From NCBI RefSeq assembly GCF_000612725.1, contig NZ_HG964452.1, positions 125,442 through 173,767 on the forward strand: DNA of 48,326 nucleotides. Reading direction: 5' to 3'. A model generated the notes under the pieces. The model saw only the letters and a program-made list of their open reading frames with translations. It was not told the DNA's origin and did not search any database. Source of the DNA: Mycolicibacterium austroafricanum. GTDB taxonomy: Bacteria; Actinomycetota; Actinomycetes; Mycobacteriales; Mycobacteriaceae. Both the position numbers and the translations under genes were made by a program. Shown in pieces: positions 1 to 8,325 of this stretch; positions within the stretch are counted from its first letter, which is position 1, and every line of letters begins with the position of its first letter.

Positions 1-38
1 GCCCCACCGCGCCCGGCCCCCACCCGACCTGCCGTCGG

Positions 39-1646
39 CTAGCCCGGCGCGAGCGTGCTGTCGGCAAGGCGCAGAACACGATCCACTCCTATTGCGTCGA
101 GGAACGACGCATCGTGGCTGACGACGATGAAGGCGCCGCGATAGGCCGCCAACGCGCTTTCCAGCTGCCCGACGCTGACCAGGTCGAGGTTGTTGGTCGG
201 CTCGTCGAGGAGCAGCAGCTGTGGCGCCGGTTCGGCGAACAGCACGCAGGCCAGCGTGGCACGCAGCCGCTCCCCGCCCGACAGCACGCGCACCGGACGC
301 TCGACGGCATCGCCGCGGAACAGGAACTGCGCCAGCAGATGACGGCGCCGGGTCACCGTCAGGCTGGGTGCGAACGCGGCGAGATTCTCGGCGACCGACC
401 GGTCTTCGTCGAGGAGATCGAGCCGTTGCGACAGGTAGGCGACGCGCCCGTCGGCGACCTCGACGGCGCCGGCGTCCGGTTCGATCTCCCCGAGCAGGGT
501 CCGCAGCAGAGTCGTCTTGCCTGCGCCGTTGGGTCCCGTCAACGCGATCCGCTCAGGTCCGCGCACCGTCAGGTCGATGCCGTCGAGAACGTCGCATCCG
601 TTCCTGCTCACACGTATCCCGTTGAGCCGCAGAATCATCCGCGCTGATGGCACCAGCGTACCGGGCAGCTCCAGCACCAGTGCGTCGTCGTCGCGCACCG
701 CGCGCTCGGCGTCCTCCAGACGGCTTCTGGCGTCGTCGACCCGGCTGGCGTGCACGTCGTCGGAGCGGCCCGCCGTCTCCTGCGCGCGGCGCTTCCGCGC
801 GCCGGCGACGATCTTCGGCAGCCCGGCGTCACCGAGTGTGCGGGCAGCGGTGCCTGCGCGGCGGTCCGCCCGTTCCCTGGCCTGCTGACGTTGGTGCTTC
901 TCGCGTCGCAGGAGCTGCTCGGCGCTGCGGACCGCGTCCTGCGCCGCGCGCTGGGCATCGGTGACCGCGTCCTGATAGGCGGTGAAGTTGCCGCCGTAGA
1001 AGCGCACCTGCCCGCGGTAGAGCTCCGCGATCCGGTCCATCCGGTCCAGCAGCACCCGGTCGTGGCTGACCACCAGCAGGCATCCGCCGAAGTCGTCGAG
1101 CGCGTCGTAGAGCCGGTGGCGCGCGTCCGCATCGAGGTTGTTGGTGGGCTCGTCGAGCAGCAGCACGTCGGGGCGGCGCAACAACTCCCGCGCCAGGCCG
1201 AGGCTGACCACCTCCCCGCCGGACAGCGACCGCAGCGACCGGTCCAACCCGATGTGCCCGAGGCCCAGCCGGTCCAGCTGGGCCCGGGTGCGTTCCTCGA
1301 CGTCCCAGTCGTCACCGATCACCGCGAAGTGGTGGGCGCTCGGATCCCCTGCTGCCAGGGCGTCCAGCGCGTCGATCACCGCGGCGACGCCGAGCACGTC
1401 GGCGACGCTGCTTTCGTCGAGCAGCGGGAGCGTCTGCGGAAGATAGCCGACCACGCCGTCGGCGGTCACCGCGCCGGTGGTGGCGGTCAGCTCGCCGGCG
1501 ATCAGCCGCAGCAGCGTGCTCTTGCCTGCGCCGTTGGCCGCGACCAGCCCGGTGCGGCCCGCGCCGACGGTGAAGGACAGGTCGGTGAACAGCGGGGTGT
1601 CGTCGGGCCAGGAGAATGACAGATGGGTACAGACAACAGAAGACAT
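39..1646 (-). CDS. ABC-F family ATPase (ribosome-associated type)
   Basis: 535 aa with two ABC ATPase domains and no membrane segments, the layout of ABC-F proteins. These act on the ribosome, as translation factors or antibiotic-protection proteins, and not as transporters. Domain 1 has a Walker A (NGAGKSTLLR, about residues 39-48), signature LSGGE and LLLDEPTNNLD. A charged Arg-rich linker follows (about 230-310). Domain 2 has GPNGAGKTTLL, LSGGERLRA and LLLLDEPTNNLD. Both catalytic Glu residues are present. The start is the ATG at 1646, 127 bases after the dapE stop. The leader between them holds a short ORF and repeated hairpins (separate entries), which suggests drug- or stress-responsive control. 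Family assignment is firm; whether it confers resistance is unknown. Confidence 0.93.
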   Translation of the reverse strand: MSSVVCTHLSFSWPDDTPLFTDLSFTVGAGRTGLVAANGAGKSTLLRLIAGELTATTGAVTADGVVGYLPQTLPLLDESSVADVLGVAAVIDALDALAAGDPSAHHFAVIGDDWDVEERTRAQLDRLGLGHIGLDRSLRSLSGGEVVSLGLARELLRRPDVLLLDEPTNNLDADARHRLYDALDDFGGCLLVVSHDRVLLDRMDRIAELYRGQVRFYGGNFTAYQDAVTDAQRAAQDAVRSAEQLLRREKHQRQQARERADRRAGTAARTLGDAGLPKIVAGARKRRAQETAGRSDDVHASRVDDARSRLEDAERAVRDDDALVLELPGTLVPSARMILRLNGIRVSRNGCDVLDGIDLTVRGPERIALTGPNGAGKTTLLRTLLGEIEPDAGAVEVADGRVAYLSQRLDLLDEDRSVAENLAAFAPSLTVTRRRHLLAQFLFRGDAVERPVRVLSGGERLRATLACVLFAEPAPQLLLLDEPTNNLDLVSVGQLESALAAYRGAFIVVSHDASFLDAIGVDRVLRLADSTLAPG

Positions 1647-1661
1647 GCGGGAGTGCTTTCG

Positions 1662-1732
1662 TCGAGGCGTGACGCCTTCGGAGATCGAGGCGTGACGCCT
1701 GCGGAAATGGGACCCGTCCGGGAACTACCCGG
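1662..1732 (-). promoter_or_regulatory. Candidate attenuator: repeated hairpins in the ABC-F leader
   Basis: Two identical 16-base copies (1662-1677 and 1685-1700) each contain a self-complementary core AGGCGTGACGCCT (1665-1677, 1688-1700). A third hairpin, CCGGG-aacta-CCCGG (1718-1732), overlaps the leader-peptide stop. Because both cores are self-complementary and identical, they can fold singly or pair with each other, as in alternative attenuator folds. The whole lies between a leader peptide and an ABC-F start, as in known ribosome-stalling attenuators of ABC-F resistance genes. Function is inferred. Confidence 0.45.
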
Positions 1733-1751
1733 TGATGTCTTCTCCCAGCAT
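1725..1751 (-). CDS. Putative 8-aa leader peptide upstream of the ABC-F gene
   Basis: Reading frame ATG...TAG encoding MLGEDITG. A perfect TANNNT-type -10 (TAGCCT, 1764-1759 on the minus strand) lies 7 bases before the ATG, the geometry of a leaderless mycobacterial mRNA, so this small ORF would be the first thing translated. Its stop codon sits in the loop of a short CCGGG/CCCGG hairpin (1718-1732). Translation itself is inferred. Confidence 0.45.
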   Translation of the reverse strand: MLGEDITG

Positions 1752-1773
1752 GGTTTCCAGGCTAGCGCTGCCG

Positions 1774-2838
1774 TCAACCGATTAAGTAGCGCCTCAGCAT
1801 GTCGGTGACCGCGGTGATCTGCGCGACGTCGACGCTCTCGTCGACGCGGTGCGCGAGGTTCGGGTCGCCCGGGCCGTAGTTGACCGCCGGGATTCCCAGC
1901 GCGGCGAACCGGGACACGTCGGTCCAGCCGTACTTCGCGCGCACCTGGCCACCGGCAGCCTCGACGAGCGCGGCCGCGGCCGGCCGGGTCAACCCGGGCA
2001 GCGCGCCCGCGGCGGCGTCGGTGAGCTCGATCGTGACGTCGAGCCTGTCGAACACCTCGCGCACGTGGGCGTACGCCTGCTCGACGCTGCGGTCCGGGGC
2101 GAAACGGAAGTTGACCGTGACACTCGCCGCGTCGGGGATGACGTTGCCGGCGACACCTCCGTCGATGCGCACCGCCGACAACCCCTCGCGGTAGACGCAG
2201 CCGTCGATGTCGACACTGCGGGCCTGATAGGACCGCAGACGGGCGAGAACGTCGCTCAGCTTGTGAATCGCGTTGTCGCCCAACCAGGATCGGGCGGAAT
2301 GCGCGCGGGTGCCCGTCGCTCTGACGATCACCCGCAGGGTGCCCTGACAGCCGGCCTCGATCAATCCGCCGGACGGTTCGCCGAGGATCGCGACGTCGGC
2401 GGCCAGCCACTCGGGTAGCTCGCGTTCGATGCGGCCGAGCCCGTTGGCGGAGGCCTCGATCTCCTCACAGTCGTACATCACCAGCGTGATGTCGTGGGCG
2501 GGTTCGGCGACGGTGGCGGCCAGGTGCAGGAACACCGCGTCACCGGCCTTCATGTCCGAGGTTCCGCAGCCGTGCAGTACGCCGTCGGCCAGCCTGCTGG
2601 GCAGGTTGTCGGCCGCGGGCACGGTGTCGATGTGTCCGGCCAGCAGCACCCGCGACGGCCTGCCGAAGTCGGTGCGGGCCAGCACGGCGTCACCGTTGCG
2701 GACGATCTCGAACCCGGCGGTCTGTTCGCGCAGCGCGGTCTCGATCTCGTCGGCGATGCGCTTCTCGTGGCGCGACTCGCTCGGGATGTCCACCAGCGCG
2801 GCGGTCAGCGCGATCGGGTCGCCGTGTAGGTCCAGCAC
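1774..2838 (-). CDS. dapE: Succinyl-diaminopimelate desuccinylase
   Basis: 354 aa M20-family metallopeptidase that hydrolyses N-succinyl-LL-diaminopimelate to LL-DAP and succinate in lysine/peptidoglycan precursor synthesis. Visible metal and catalytic motifs are GHIDTVP (His, Asp), [14 protein letters not shown] (catalytic and ligand Glu) and ILGEPSGG, with a dimerisation domain in the middle. The GTG start at 2838 is supported by TACCGT (2850-2845) exactly 6 bases upstream, a leaderless arrangement. dapD, transcribed the other way, lies beyond a three-gene insertion; in M. tuberculosis dapE and dapD are, from memory, direct divergent neighbours (Rv1202/Rv1201c). Confidence 0.93.
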   Translation of the reverse strand: MLDLHGDPIALTAALVDIPSESRHEKRIADEIETALREQTAGFEIVRNGDAVLARTDFGRPSRVLLAGHIDTVPAADNLPSRLADGVLHGCGTSDMKAGDAVFLHLAATVAEPAHDITLVMYDCEEIEASANGLGRIERELPEWLAADVAILGEPSGGLIEAGCQGTLRVIVRATGTRAHSARSWLGDNAIHKLSDVLARLRSYQARSVDIDGCVYREGLSAVRIDGGVAGNVIPDAASVTVNFRFAPDRSVEQAYAHVREVFDRLDVTIELTDAAAGALPGLTRPAAAALVEAAGGQVRAKYGWTDVSRFAALGIPAVNYGPGDPNLAHRVDESVDVAQITAVTDMLRRYLIG

Positions 2839-2880
2839 ACGACCACGGTAACCCGTCGCACTGGCCGCCCACCGGCACCC

Positions 2881-3894
2881 TCAGTACTGGATCGCTTCGA
2901 TCAGGGGCCCGGGCTCGTCCATCAACGCCCAGAAGCGGTCCCGGATCGCCACCGTCACCGGGCCGGGCTCCCCGTCGCCGATGGGCACACCGTCGAGGGT
3001 GTTGATCGGTGTCACACCGCCGGCGGTGGTGACCGCCATGATCTCGTCGGCGTCATACAGTTCGTGGCTGGTGACGTCGCGCAGCGCGGCCTCGATGCCC
3101 ATCGCTCCGGCGATCTCGAACACCGTCTTACGGGTGATGCCGGGCAACGCATTTCGCGAAGGAGATGCGAGCTTGCCGTCCTTGACGATGCAGACGTTGA
3201 ATCCCGGTCCCTCCGCGACGCAGTTGTCTGCGTCCATCAGGATGGCGGTGCGGGCGCCGCGGTCCTTGGCCTCGAAGCTGGCCGCGGTCAGATCACCCCA
3301 CTGGTAGTTCTTGATGGTCGGGTCGACGGTGTTGCGGCCGGCACGGCGCACGTGGCGCGGTACGACGGCGGTGGTCCCGAAGATCTGCTCGGCGGGCGGG
3401 AACGCCCACAGGTACGGGATCGCGTAGATGTACACCTGGTGGGTCAGTTTCGAGAGATCCTTCTCCCCCTTGCGCTTTCCGTATCCACGCGTGATGGTCA
3501 GATTGACGAACGACTCGCGCAGCTGTGAGAGGGACACGCACTTCTTGGTGATGTCGGCGAGTTCGTCTTTGGTGTAGCCGGAATCGAGGCGCAGCTTGCG
3601 GGCACCGTCGAGCAGTCGGTCGAGATGGTCACCGAGTCGGAAGATGTTGCCGTGCCATACGTGGGCCACGGTGTAGGTGAGGTCAGAGTGCCCGAACCCG
3701 GTGTCGAAGATCGAGATCTTGGCGTCCTCGGCGGGCAGGTACTCACCTTCGATCCAGGCCACGCCGCCGGCGAACGGGCTGGAGTAGTCGATCTCGTAGT
3801 CGCTGTACTGGATCACCGAGCCCGCCGGGGTGTCCTCGCGGATGGCGCCGGGTTCGACGGCGACGAGATTCGAGGTTCCGGTGTCAATGCCCAT
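2881..3894 (-). CDS. Fold-type IV aminotransferase, probably (R)-selective amine transaminase
   Basis: 337 aa PLP enzyme of the class IV (branched-chain/D-amino-acid aminotransferase) fold. The PLP lysine is in TIKNYQWGD; the C-terminal phosphate-binding region includes TTAGGVTPI, and EGPGFNV is the family glycine-rich stretch. The N-terminal part (AKISIFDTGFGHSD, YTVAHVWHGN) matches the (R)-amine transaminases and not BCAT. From memory the protein closely matches the M. vanbaalenii enzyme used in biocatalysis. Good Shine-Dalgarno (GAAAGGA) ahead of the ATG. It follows the APC permease by 60 bases on the same strand, so co-transcription and use of an imported amine or amino acid is likely. 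The natural substrate is unknown. Confidence 0.88.
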   Translation of the reverse strand: MGIDTGTSNLVAVEPGAIREDTPAGSVIQYSDYEIDYSSPFAGGVAWIEGEYLPAEDAKISIFDTGFGHSDLTYTVAHVWHGNIFRLGDHLDRLLDGARKLRLDSGYTKDELADITKKCVSLSQLRESFVNLTITRGYGKRKGEKDLSKLTHQVYIYAIPYLWAFPPAEQIFGTTAVVPRHVRRAGRNTVDPTIKNYQWGDLTAASFEAKDRGARTAILMDADNCVAEGPGFNVCIVKDGKLASPSRNALPGITRKTVFEIAGAMGIEAALRDVTSHELYDADEIMAVTTAGGVTPINTLDGVPIGDGEPGPVTVAIRDRFWALMDEPGPLIEAIQY

Positions 3895-3954
3895 GGAAAA
3901 AGGTCCTTTCAGAGGGATCAGAGGTTCGGAGAGCAGAAGCGAAGCGACCCGGGG

Positions 3955-5463
3955 TCACACACCGTGGGTCTTGGCGTAATCTGCACCGGCGTCTCCGCGG
4001 CTCAACCGCGACTTCAGGCCGGTGGCCCACCAGACGGCGGCAAGCACGACGATGCCGAGGAAAACCCATTTGTTGGTGGCGAATTGGGGCAGGAGCAGCA
4101 GCGCCACGGCCACGCCGAGGAACACCGACAGCGCTGTGACGTACAGCGGCAGCCGGAACCTGCCGAGGTCGAAGGTACCGGGTTCGGCCGCCGGGATGGT
4201 GCCCCGCCGGTAGCCGACGAGCAGGCCGATGGTCTGCAGGATGTAGACGAAGAAGAACAGCAGCGATGCGATGCCGATGATGTAGTTGAACGCCTTCTCG
4301 TTGACCAGCGCGGACAGCAGCAAAACCGTTGACAGGAAGCCTAATCCGACCACTGCGTACGTCGGTGCCTTGCTCTTCGGCGACACATGGCGCCACACAT
4401 GGGAGAACGGCAGCATGTTGTCGCGGGCCATCGAGTAGGTCAGCCGGGTGGCGACCAGGATGTTGGCCAGCAGGCACGCCAGGATGTTCGTCAGCGCGAT
4501 CGCGACGACGACCTTGGTCACCGCAGGACCGGCCTGCTGGGTGATGATCTCCTCGATGGGCGCGGCCGAATTGGCCTGCACCGCGGAGGGATCCTTGATC
4601 GCCAGCACGTACACGACATACATCAGGAACTCGATGACGATCGAAGTGACCAGTGCGTAGAACATCGTCTTCGGCACGACCCGGCGCGCATCCTTGGTTT
4701 CCTCGGCGACGTCGGCGCCGGACTCCACCCCTATGAGGCCGAAGAACGGCCCGAGCGCCGCCGCGAGCCACGCCAACATGTAGGAGTCCTTGTCGCCGGC
4801 CTGCCCGCCGGTGAACAGCGCCGAGATCGGCTGGTGGTTCTCCGGTGCGCTGAACGCGATGATCGCGACCAGGGCGGTGGCGCCCACGGTGATCACCAGC
4901 TCGAGGCTGACACCGATGTTGTTGACCATGGTGGCGAACCGGACGCCGTAGATGTTGATCAGCACGCACACGAACACCACCGCGATGGCGAGCAGGATCT
5001 GCGTGGTCTGCGTCATGCTCCAACCGAGCAGCCCGCCGAGGTATCCGGACAGTATGAAGCCGACCCCGGTCATGCCGCACACCCAGCCCATCAGTGCGAT
5101 GAAGCCGGTGAACCAGGCGAGGTCGGGGCCGTTGATCCGGCTGACCCACTGATAGGAGTAGCCGGCCAACGGCAGCTTGGCGGTCAGGTCGGCGGCGATG
5201 AAAGCCCACAGCGCGAACACCGCGCCGGCCAGTAGCAGCGTCCATACGAACGGGGCCCCGGCGGTGAAGTAACCCGCACCGAAGCCGGTGAAGACGGCGG
5301 TGGTGGCGCTGATGGTAGCGAACCCGATCGCGAACGACGCGAGCGTGCCGACCGATCGGTCGAGCTTTTGGCGGTAGCCGAGTTCGGCGAGTTTGGCATC
5401 CTCGTCGCTCAGCGCGGGCTGTCGCTGTTCTGAATGAGTGGGTGGGGAAATCGCATCGGTCAT
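3955..5463 (-). CDS. APC-superfamily amino acid/polyamine permease
   Basis: 502 aa integral membrane protein with about 12 hydrophobic segments starting near residue 40 (VGTLASFAIGFATISATTAV) after a hydrophilic cytoplasmic N-terminus. The GFGAGYFTAGAP and GVESGADVAEE stretches are typical of APC amino acid/polyamine/GABA permeases; the latter is the conserved TM6 region. It lies between a LysR gene upstream and an amine transaminase downstream, all on one strand. It therefore probably imports the amine or amino acid that the transaminase deaminates. ATG start at 5463. The substrate cannot be read from sequence. Confidence 0.88.
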   Translation of the reverse strand: MTDAISPPTHSEQRQPALSDEDAKLAELGYRQKLDRSVGTLASFAIGFATISATTAVFTGFGAGYFTAGAPFVWTLLLAGAVFALWAFIAADLTAKLPLAGYSYQWVSRINGPDLAWFTGFIALMGWVCGMTGVGFILSGYLGGLLGWSMTQTTQILLAIAVVFVCVLINIYGVRFATMVNNIGVSLELVITVGATALVAIIAFSAPENHQPISALFTGGQAGDKDSYMLAWLAAALGPFFGLIGVESGADVAEETKDARRVVPKTMFYALVTSIVIEFLMYVVYVLAIKDPSAVQANSAAPIEEIITQQAGPAVTKVVVAIALTNILACLLANILVATRLTYSMARDNMLPFSHVWRHVSPKSKAPTYAVVGLGFLSTVLLLSALVNEKAFNYIIGIASLLFFFVYILQTIGLLVGYRRGTIPAAEPGTFDLGRFRLPLYVTALSVFLGVAVALLLLPQFATNKWVFLGIVVLAAVWWATGLKSRLSRGDAGADYAKTHGV

Positions 5464-5555
5464 GGTCGCTCCAGGTCAAGCCATCGGAAAGAACACCTGG
5501 AGACAGAAAACCGCCATCGTGCGGACACCGGAAGTTTGCACTTTTGATCTGCTCA

Positions 5556-5570
5556 TAAACTGGATCTATC
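5556..5570. promoter_or_regulatory. Possible LysR-type binding site
   Basis: The 15 bases ATAAACTGGATCTAT form an imperfect dyad with T-N11-A geometry, the usual LysR-box pattern. They sit over the stop codon of the LysR gene and about 95 bases upstream of the permease start. Weak sequence evidence, suggestive location. Confidence 0.3.
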
Positions 5571-6477
5571 AGCCGTGGTCCGCGTTGTCGCCGTCCCCGA
5601 AACTCCATTGCGACTGCACGTGTCTGACCAGCGCATCGGCCTGCGGGGTGAGGTCGGCGGGGTTCCACGCCAGCGCGGTGTGACTGGGTGGCCGGTCGCA
5701 GATCGGCACGTAGACGATGCCGGGGCGGTCATAGAACCGGGCCACCGACGAGGTGGTGAAACTGATGCCGAGCCCACGGGCGATGGCGGTGGTCTCGGCC
5801 TCGTAGGTCGCCGCCACGGCGGCGATCGTCGGCGGGCGGTTGCCGCGGACGTCCATCGCCAGCCAGTAATCGCGCCAGGTACCCGCAGTCAGCGGGGCGC
5901 AGACGATCGGATCGTCGAGCAACTCGGCGATTTCGACCTCGCGGCGCTCGGCGAGCCGGTGGTCTCGGGGCAGGCAGGCCACCCACGACTCGGAGTCGAG
6001 AATCAGCATGCGGTGCTCGGGCAGGTCCACCGGCGGGCGGATGATGGCGACCTCGGTGGTGCCGTCCGCCAACCCGGCCGTCGGGTCGGCGAAGTCGAAC
6101 TCGATGGGTTCGACGGTGACGTCGGGGTAGGCAGCCTCGAAGTGGCGGACGAGCCGGAACAGCAGATCGGCGCCGGTGCCGATGAGGTAGCCGACGCGTA
6201 GTACCCCGCGACGGGTGCCCGACAACATGATCAGGTTGTCGACGACGGCATCCACGCCGGAAAGCGCCTGCTGCACCTGTGGCAGCCATGCCGCGCCGAG
6301 ATCGGTCAGGGCGACTTCCCGAGTGTTGCGGTGAAACAGCACGACGCCGAACTGGTGCTCGAGTTGCTTGATCGCGGTCGACAGCGCGGGCTGGGTGATG
6401 AACAGTTTCTCCGCCGCCCGCCGGTAGTTCAGCTCATGGCCGAGAACGGCGAAGTAGCGCAGTTGGCGCAACGTCAC
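5569..6477 (-). CDS. LysR-family transcriptional regulator
   Basis: 302 aa. The N-terminal winged HTH includes LRQLRYFAVLGHELNY and ITQPALSTAIKQLE (residues about 3-45), followed by a LysR effector-binding domain (periplasmic-binding-protein fold, about 90-295). A longer in-frame reading extends upstream to 6780, but it runs back into the dapD coding region and lacks homology. The GTG at 6477, two residues before LRQLRYF, is therefore the right start. The gene precedes the permease and transaminase on the same strand (105-base gap) and is likely their regulator, with the amine or its product as effector. The regulon is inferred from position only. Confidence 0.88.
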   Translation of the reverse strand: MTLRQLRYFAVLGHELNYRRAAEKLFITQPALSTAIKQLEHQFGVVLFHRNTREVALTDLGAAWLPQVQQALSGVDAVVDNLIMLSGTRRGVLRVGYLIGTGADLLFRLVRHFEAAYPDVTVEPIEFDFADPTAGLADGTTEVAIIRPPVDLPEHRMLILDSESWVACLPRDHRLAERREVEIAELLDDPIVCAPLTAGTWRDYWLAMDVRGNRPPTIAAVAATYEAETTAIARGLGISFTTSSVARFYDRPGIVYVPICDRPPSHTALAWNPADLTPQADALVRHVQSQWSFGDGDNADHG

Positions 6478-6556
6478 GTCGACGGTCGTAGCTCGCCTCC
6501 TGACCTGGTCGGGACCCTGTGCAGCGATGCTAGGCCCACCGGTAGCCTGAAGCACC

Positions 6557-7513
6557 GTGACTTCTGCTTCTGGTATCGGCGTGGCGACGATCGCGGCCGA
6601 CGGATCGGTTCTCGACACCTGGTTTCCCGCGCCGGAGCTGACCGACGGCGGCGAAGCGGGGACGGTGCGGCTCTCGGTGGCGGAGGTGCCCGCGGAGCTC
6701 GCGGCGCTCGCCGGCCGCGACGAGGACCGCGACGTGGACGTCGTCGTGGTGCGCACCGTCATCGCGTCCCTGGACGACAAGGCCGTCGACGCGTACGACG
6801 CCTACCTGCGGCTGCACCTGCTGTCTCACCGGTTGGTCGCCCCGCACGGGCTCAACGCCGACGGCCTGTTCGGCGTGCTCACCAACGTCGTGTGGACCAG
6901 CCACGGACCGTGTGCGGTCGACGGGTTCGAGACGGTGCGGGCCCGACTGCGCCGCCGCGGGCATGTCGCGGTCTACGGCGTCGACAAGTTCCCGCGGATG
7001 GTCGACTACGTGCTGCCGTCCGGGGTCCGCATCGCCGACGCCGACCGGGTGCGCCTCGGCGCGCACCTGGCGCCGGGGACCACAGTGATGCACGAGGGCT
7101 TCGTGAACTTCAACGCCGGCACGCTCGGCAGCTCGATGGTCGAGGGCCGCATCTCGGCGGGTGTCGTCGTCGACGACGGCTCCGACGTCGGTGGCGGCGC
7201 GTCCATCATGGGCACGCTGTCCGGCGGCGGCACGCAGGTGATCTCGGTCGGCAAGCGCTGCCTGCTGGGCGCCAACGCCGGGCTGGGCATCTCCCTCGGC
7301 GACGATTGCGTCATCGAGGCCGGGTTGTACGTCACCGCGGGCACGAAGGTCACCCTTCTCGATGGCGACCGGACGGCCACCACCGTCAAGGCGCGCGAGC
7401 TCTCCGGCGCGAACAACCTGCTGTTCCGCCGCAATTCGGTGACCGGGGCCGTCGAGGTGGTCAAGCGCGACGGCACGGGCATCACGCTCAACGAGGCCCT
7501 GCACGCCAACTGA
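6557..7513 (+). CDS. dapD: Tetrahydrodipicolinate N-succinyltransferase
   Basis: 318 aa, matching the long actinobacterial DapD. It transfers succinyl from succinyl-CoA to tetrahydrodipicolinate in diaminopimelate/lysine synthesis. The C-terminal half is a left-handed beta-helix of hexapeptide repeats (from [15 protein letters not shown] onward, including [18 protein letters not shown] and [19 protein letters not shown]). GTG start at 6557 with TAGCCT (6543-6548) 8 bases upstream: leaderless. It is divergent from the LysR gene with 79 bases between starts. Confidence 0.94.
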   Translation: MTSASGIGVATIAADGSVLDTWFPAPELTDGGEAGTVRLSVAEVPAELAALAGRDEDRDVDVVVVRTVIASLDDKAVDAYDAYLRLHLLSHRLVAPHGLNADGLFGVLTNVVWTSHGPCAVDGFETVRARLRRRGHVAVYGVDKFPRMVDYVLPSGVRIADADRVRLGAHLAPGTTVMHEGFVNFNAGTLGSSMVEGRISAGVVVDDGSDVGGGASIMGTLSGGGTQVISVGKRCLLGANAGLGISLGDDCVIEAGLYVTAGTKVTLLDGDRTATTVKARELSGANNLLFRRNSVTGAVEVVKRDGTGITLNEALHAN

Positions 7514-7530
7514 CCCCCGCTTTTACTGGC

Positions 7531-7590
7531 GCGAGCGTGCGTGTCTGCGGGCGACACGCCGTGTCAATCGCGAACTTTGCGCACGCTCAA
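7531..7590 (+). repeat. Nested palindromic repeat, copy A
   Basis: Outer arms GAGCGTGCG (7533-7541) and CGCACGCTC (7580-7588) enclose an inner hairpin GCGTGT (7539-7544)/ACACGC (7554-7559). It lies just after the dapD stop, between convergent dapD and the VanY gene. Same family as 8221-8280 and 19751-19810, which are in the opposite orientation. Confidence 0.8.
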
Positions 7591-7630
7591 ACCCGCTGGC
7601 GCTCAAATTGATCCGCTGGGCTGGGGCGCC

Positions 7631-8269
7631 TCAGCCCGCGGCGCTGGCCTTCAACGGCGGGCAGTTGCCCTGCGCGTCGACCGCGAGCTCGAAATGCCAG
7701 ATCTCGTTGGCGTAGATCTGGCACAGGCCGAACCGCGCGCCGTTGGCGATCAGCCAGCGGTCGGCCTCGGCCGGTCCGATGTCGATGGCCTGGCCGGAGA
7801 CATGCTTGGACACCTCGGGCGTGGCGACCAGCTCGGCGGCCTTCTGCACGCTGCCGTAGGTCGTGACTGCGTCGTCGAACAGCCTCTGCTGGAAGCCCTT
7901 CGACCGCCAGCCGGATGTCACCATGAACGGCACACCTGCCGCCTGGGCCGCCCGGGCCGCTTCCTGCACGGCGCCCAGCAGCGCCGGATCTAGCTGCGAG
8001 AGAATGGGATTGGCGGTGTCGAACGGTGAGAGCATGGCCCCTTCGGGCAGCCAGCCACCGGTGGTGTCGACGGCCGCCGACCCGATGACCAGGGTGTCCC
8101 CGGGTGGTGGCGCGGGCATCGGCGCCGGCGGCACGACGATGCTGGTCTGGACGAGCATCACCTCGGCCGAGTGACCGCAGGCCGACAACAGCGTGGCAGC
8201 CACCGCGCCGCCGATCCCGACGAGCGTGCGGGTAATCGCAGATTTTGCCCGCGTGTTGCCCGCAGACAC
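7631..8269 (-). CDS. Lipoprotein D,D-carboxypeptidase-like protein (VanY/M15 family)
   Basis: 212 aa from the chosen GTG at 8269. A lipoprotein signal peptide (RAKSAITRTLVGIGG, then AVAATLLSAC with lipobox Cys at residue 31) precedes a peptidase M15/VanY domain. Zinc and catalytic motifs are SKHVSGQAID (His, Asp) and NEIWHFE (Glu base, His ligand). It probably trims D-Ala from peptidoglycan stem peptides outside the membrane. An alternative GTG at 8329 overlaps the VOC stop (GTGA) but adds 20 unlikely residues ahead of the signal peptide. Palindromic repeat copy B covers the first codons, including the chosen start. Confidence 0.82.
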   Translation of the reverse strand: MSAGNTRAKSAITRTLVGIGGAVAATLLSACGHSAEVMLVQTSIVVPPAPMPAPPPGDTLVIGSAAVDTTGGWLPEGAMLSPFDTANPILSQLDPALLGAVQEAARAAQAAGVPFMVTSGWRSKGFQQRLFDDAVTTYGSVQKAAELVATPEVSKHVSGQAIDIGPAEADRWLIANGARFGLCQIYANEIWHFELAVDAQGNCPPLKASAAG

Positions 8270-8280
8270 GCACGCTCGCG
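8221..8280 (-). repeat. Nested palindromic repeat, copy B, overlapping the VanY start
   Basis: Same family as copy A, inverted. Outer arms are at 8222-8230 and 8269-8277; the inner hairpin GCGTGT/ACACGC is at 8251-8256 and 8266-8271. It lies across the 5' end of the lipoprotein gene and supplies the GTG at 8269 and roughly the first 16 codons. Confidence 0.8.
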
Positions 8281-8325
8281 GGGAAAGGCAGGGAGGTGCC
8301 CCCAAGGCTCGTGGGGAAAGGCGAG

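Noticed and set aside
6478..6780. N-terminal extension of the LysR gene into the dapD region
   Set aside because: The added ~100 residues are Ser/Thr/Ala-rich antisense dapD sequence; LysR homology begins at the GTG 6477.
7531..7590. Repeat copy A as an ordinary rho-independent terminator of dapD
   Set aside because: No U-tract, and copy B of the same element lies over a gene start, so termination is not its general role.
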